From Candidatus Brocadiaceae bacterium (lineage in GTDB: Bacteria > Planctomycetota > Brocadiia > SM23-32), in the NCBI GenBank assembly GCA_003567495.1, contig PWZK01000088.1, positions 1-7,785 on the forward strand: 7,785 bases of DNA, in the 5' to 3' direction. Positions 5,174 to 7,785 of the stretch are shown here, one piece after another (positions within the stretch are counted from its first letter, which is position 1; the number at the start of each line of letters is the position of its first letter). Position numbers and translations under genes: made by a program. The notes under the pieces were generated by a model that saw only the letters and a program-made list of their open reading frames with translations, searched no databases and was not told where the DNA came from.

Positions 5174-6424
5174 ATGAATAATATAAAAAAGTATCCACGG
5201 ATCCCGGAAGGTGGCGACGTAATCTCTTACAAGGATGGGGAGCTGACGGTGCCGGATACGCCGGCCATTCCATTTATCGAGGGTGACGGAATCGGGCCGG
5301 ATATATGGCAGGCAACCAGAAAAGTACTGGACGCATCGGTTGAAAGGGCCTATTCGGGCAAAAAACGTATTGTGTGGGTGGAAATATATGCCGCCGGTAA
5401 ATCCATGGAAATGTTCGATGAGTGGGTTCCTGACGAAACGGTGCAGGCGGTGCGTGATTTCAGGGTCGCCATCAAGGGCCCGCTGACCACCCCGGTCGGT
5501 GAGGGCAGCAGAAGCGCCAATGTTTACCTTCGCCAGGCGCTGGATCTGTATGCGTGCGTTCGGCCTGTTTTCTGGATCCCGATGGTGCCCAGCCCGGTCA
5601 AAAGCCCGGAAAAACTCGACGTAGTCGTGTTCAGGGAAAATACCGAGGATGTATATGCCGGAATAGAATTCAGGGCCGCCTCAGAAGAAGCCGAGAAACT
5701 CAGGGATTTCCTGCGCGATACATTGGGCAAGGACGTGCGAAGCGGATCGGGGATAGGCGTCAAGCCGATAAGCGAGTTTGGCACCAAACGCCTCATGCGA
5801 AAAGCCCTGCAGTATGCCATAAGGCGCGGACGCAGCAGCATAACGATTATGCATAAGGGTAACATAATGAAATTTACCGAGGGCGCGTTCAAGACCTGGT
5901 GCATGGAGCTTGCGCGCGATGAGTTCGGAGAGATCGCCTTAACCGAAGATGAGCTCTGGGATGTGCATGGCGGCCGGATACCGGAAGGGAAAATACTTGT
6001 TAAAGATCGCATCGCCGATGCCATGTTCCAGCAGATTCTGCTTCGGCCCGATGAGTATGATGTGATTATTGCACCGAATCTCAATGGCGATTATATATCG
6101 GATGCGGCTGCCGCGCAGGTGGGCGGCCTTGGCCTTGCCCCCGGCGCCAACATAGGCGACGGATTGGCGCTGTTTGAGGCCACGCATGGAACAGCCCCAA
6201 AATATGCCGGACAGGATAAGGTAAACCCCTCGAGCCTGATACTGAGCGGACGTATGATGCTTGAATACCTCGGCTGGCACGAGGCCGCGGAGCTTGTGCT
6301 GGAGGGGCTGAAAAAAACGGTTGCCAAAAAAACGGTCACTTACGATCTCGAGCGTCAGATGGAAGGGGCGCGGCTTCTTAAGTGTTCCGAGTTCGGGCGG
6401 GCGATTGTCGATAATATGCAATAA
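5174..6424 (+). CDS. icd: Isocitrate dehydrogenase, NADP-dependent
   Basis: Oxidatively decarboxylates isocitrate to 2-oxoglutarate in the TCA cycle, making NADPH. Its 416 residues align along their full length with E. coli Icd. Visible residues: N-terminal [10 protein letters not shown]; the substrate loop [11 protein letters not shown] with S114 (E. coli S113, the AceK phosphorylation site) and R120; R130; [11 protein letters not shown] with R154 and Y161; K228 in [18 protein letters not shown] with D306 and D310. The NADP-specific pair K343-Y344 lies in [12 protein letters not shown], and the matching Tyr/Arg lie in TYDLERQ. Compared with E. coli it is 3 residues shorter in the small-domain region around 178-196. 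ATG 5174 gives the normal N-terminus, but the ribosome binding site is weak. The conserved Ser does not prove AceK control; no aceK or glyoxylate gene is in view. tilS starts 3 nt after the stop. Confidence 0.97.
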   Translation: MNNIKKYPRIPEGGDVISYKDGELTVPDTPAIPFIEGDGIGPDIWQATRKVLDASVERAYSGKKRIVWVEIYAAGKSMEMFDEWVPDETVQAVRDFRVAIKGPLTTPVGEGSRSANVYLRQALDLYACVRPVFWIPMVPSPVKSPEKLDVVVFRENTEDVYAGIEFRAASEEAEKLRDFLRDTLGKDVRSGSGIGVKPISEFGTKRLMRKALQYAIRRGRSSITIMHKGNIMKFTEGAFKTWCMELARDEFGEIALTEDELWDVHGGRIPEGKILVKDRIADAMFQQILLRPDEYDVIIAPNLNGDYISDAAAAQVGGLGLAPGANIGDGLALFEATHGTAPKYAGQDKVNPSSLILSGRMMLEYLGWHEAAELVLEGLKKTVAKKTVTYDLERQMEGARLLKCSEFGRAIVDNMQ

Positions 6425-6427
6425 AAA

Positions 6428-7785
6428 ATGCCGTCCATCGAAAAACAGCCCGGCGCCGGTCTGTGTCGGCGCGTTTATGGTTATATCAGCGAGCACGGAT
6501 TGCTTGCACCTGGAGAAAAAGTTATTCTGGGCTTCAGCGGCGGCCCGGATTCCGTAGCGCTTCTTAAAATCCTCTCCGGCTTGAGTAAACCCCACGCATT
6601 TCCTCTCGAAATCATTCCGGCCCATATGAACCACGCCCTGCGCGGGCCGGCAGCCGATGCCGATCAGGTCTTCTGCAAGAATTTCGCTGCAGCGGCAGGC
6701 CTTAAGTTAGTTACCGAAACCATACCGGTCAGCAAGGAAAGGCGCAGAGGAGAGTCCGTCGAAGATGCCGGGCGCAGGTTGCGCTATGATTTTCTGCGCC
6801 GCGTAGCGGAAGCGGAGGGGGCAGGGAAAATAGCGGTGGCTCACCACGCCGACGATCTGGCCGAGACGCTGCTGCTGCGCCTGCTGCGTGGATGCGGGCT
6901 GTATGGCCTGGCTGCAATGGCGCCGGGCAGACCGGTTCATAGCGATTCGCGGATTTTTTTGGTCAGACCGCTTTTGGCGATAAGAAAAGCGGAACTCACG
7001 CAGCTTCTGGAGTCTGAAGGTGAAACCTATTGTACGGACCACTCAAATGCAGATAATTTGTATCGGCGAAACAGTCTGAGAGCGCACCTGCTGCCGGAGC
7101 TGCAGGAGGCTTTTAGCGGTACCCTTATAGACAGGCTTGCGAGTGTTAACAGCCTCGCCGTGGCGCTGCGCACGAGTGTGGGGAAACAGGCCGACGGCGC
7201 ATGGGGTGAAACCGTTTTTGCTGCAGAAGACGGCAACGGCCTGGTTTTTTCTGCCCGGGCCATGCAGGCGCTCGACCGGCCGGTCCGAACCGAACTCCTC
7301 AGGCGTGCGGTCCGGGCTCTGACGGGCTGCTGCGGGCGCACTCCGGATCTGAAACGCATGCACTGGGACACTCTGGATGCCATGCTGCGCAGGGCGCCGG
7401 GGCGCACGGAAAGCCTGCCGGGCGGGATCCGGGCGCGGCGCGAACACGGGAGCCTTTTGTTGTTTGAGGAAAAAGGCACAGCAAGGGAGGAAAAGGGCGA
7501 AGAAAGTATGCTGGCGGTGCCGGGGCAAAGTGGCCCGGTGGCTGGCGGGGTTCGCATCAGTGCATCAGTTGTGAAACCGCAAGACGGCGGCGGTTCGTTC
7601 GATCTGGCCCGCGTGCGCGATAGATGGTTTGCACATCTTGATTTGGATAAGGTGGAGATGCCCTTAAGCGTGCGAACACGCCGTCCGGGCGATCGATTTT
7701 TCCCGCTCGGGGCGCCCGGACACCGGAAGCTGAAGCGTTTTTTTATCGATCGTAAGATTCCACTTCACAAGCGCGAAAAAATACC
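6428..7785 (+). CDS. tilS: tRNA(Ile)-lysidine synthase (3' end cut by window edge)
   Basis: Adds lysine to C34 of the CAU anticodon of tRNA-Ile2, changing its reading from AUG to AUA; an essential cytoplasmic ATP-dependent enzyme. The frame is open to the right edge, giving 452 residues, close to full TilS length. The N-terminal PP-loop domain carries the ATP signature GFSGGPDSVALL (SGGPDS 37-42), then MNHALRG, and HHADDLAETLLLRLLRG around 139-155. RRNSLRAHLLPEL (213-225) matches the family RNxxR motif. The less conserved middle and a Glu/Lys/Gly-rich linker (~355-385) precede the TilS C-terminal domain, SVRTRRPGDRFFPLGAPG (414-431) followed by KLKRFF, which recognises the tRNA. In the HHADDQAET motif the usual Gln is Leu144. 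The gene looks richer in GC than those upstream. Its start, 3 nt after icd, suggests coupling. Confidence 0.95.
   Translation, partial: MPSIEKQPGAGLCRRVYGYISEHGLLAPGEKVILGFSGGPDSVALLKILSGLSKPHAFPLEIIPAHMNHALRGPAADADQVFCKNFAAAAGLKLVTETIPVSKERRRGESVEDAGRRLRYDFLRRVAEAEGAGKIAVAHHADDLAETLLLRLLRGCGLYGLAAMAPGRPVHSDSRIFLVRPLLAIRKAELTQLLESEGETYCTDHSNADNLYRRNSLRAHLLPELQEAFSGTLIDRLASVNSLAVALRTSVGKQADGAWGETVFAAEDGNGLVFSARAMQALDRPVRTELLRRAVRALTGCCGRTPDLKRMHWDTLDAMLRRAPGRTESLPGGIRARREHGSLLLFEEKGTAREEKGEESMLAVPGQSGPVAGGVRISASVVKPQDGGGSFDLARVRDRWFAHLDLDKVEMPLSVRTRRPGDRFFPLGAPGHRKLKRFFIDRKIPLHKREKI

Noticed and set aside
5524..6634. Long minus-strand open frames opposite icd and tilS
   Set aside because: They lie opposite well-conserved genes, have no recognisable motif and reflect the codon bias of the + strand genes.

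Overview
The window holds seven protein-coding genes, all on the + strand: the tail of gltX, a TPR protein ending in an RNA polymerase alpha-CTD-like domain, ruvA, a GH51 alpha-L-arabinofuranosidase, a stand-alone rpsR, icd and nearly all of tilS. gltX runs off the left edge and tilS off the right. I see no tRNA, rRNA, CRISPR array, transposase or prophage gene.

The organism is a bacterium of moderate GC content. I favour a planctomycete (Phycisphaerae-like). The reasons are the TPR plus alpha-CTD fusion, the stand-alone rpsR away from rpsF/rplI, and long intergenic spacers filled with small GC-rich hairpins. This is inference from gene style; no 16S or marker comparison was possible.

Layout. 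Bases 1-740 are the C-terminal half of glutamyl-tRNA synthetase. Bases 741-1311 are non-coding: an A/T hairpin just after gltX, a CAACGR hexamer repeat, five short GC hairpins and a good sigma70-type promoter. Bases 1312-4586 read as one likely transcription unit: TPR/alpha-CTD protein, ruvA (2 nt gap), GH51 arabinofuranosidase (42 nt gap). Bases 4587-4898 are a second spacer with hairpins and a near-consensus promoter. Bases 4899-7785 are a second likely unit: rpsR, icd (50 nt gap), tilS (3 nt gap).

The genes are mostly housekeeping: tRNA charging (gltX), tRNA-Ile modification (tilS), the ribosome (rpsR), Holliday-junction processing (ruvA) and the TCA cycle (icd). The GH51 enzyme is the one accessory function. 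I found no new defence or mobile system. The most unusual points are: (1) a shared block of about 30 nt, lying at UP-element distance just upstream of both promoters; (2) two adjacent perfect in-frame tandem duplications inside the GH51 catalytic domain, adding 12 residues; (3) the alpha-CTD-like domain, which keeps the key DNA-binding Arg but has lost others, in a protein encoded directly upstream of ruvA.
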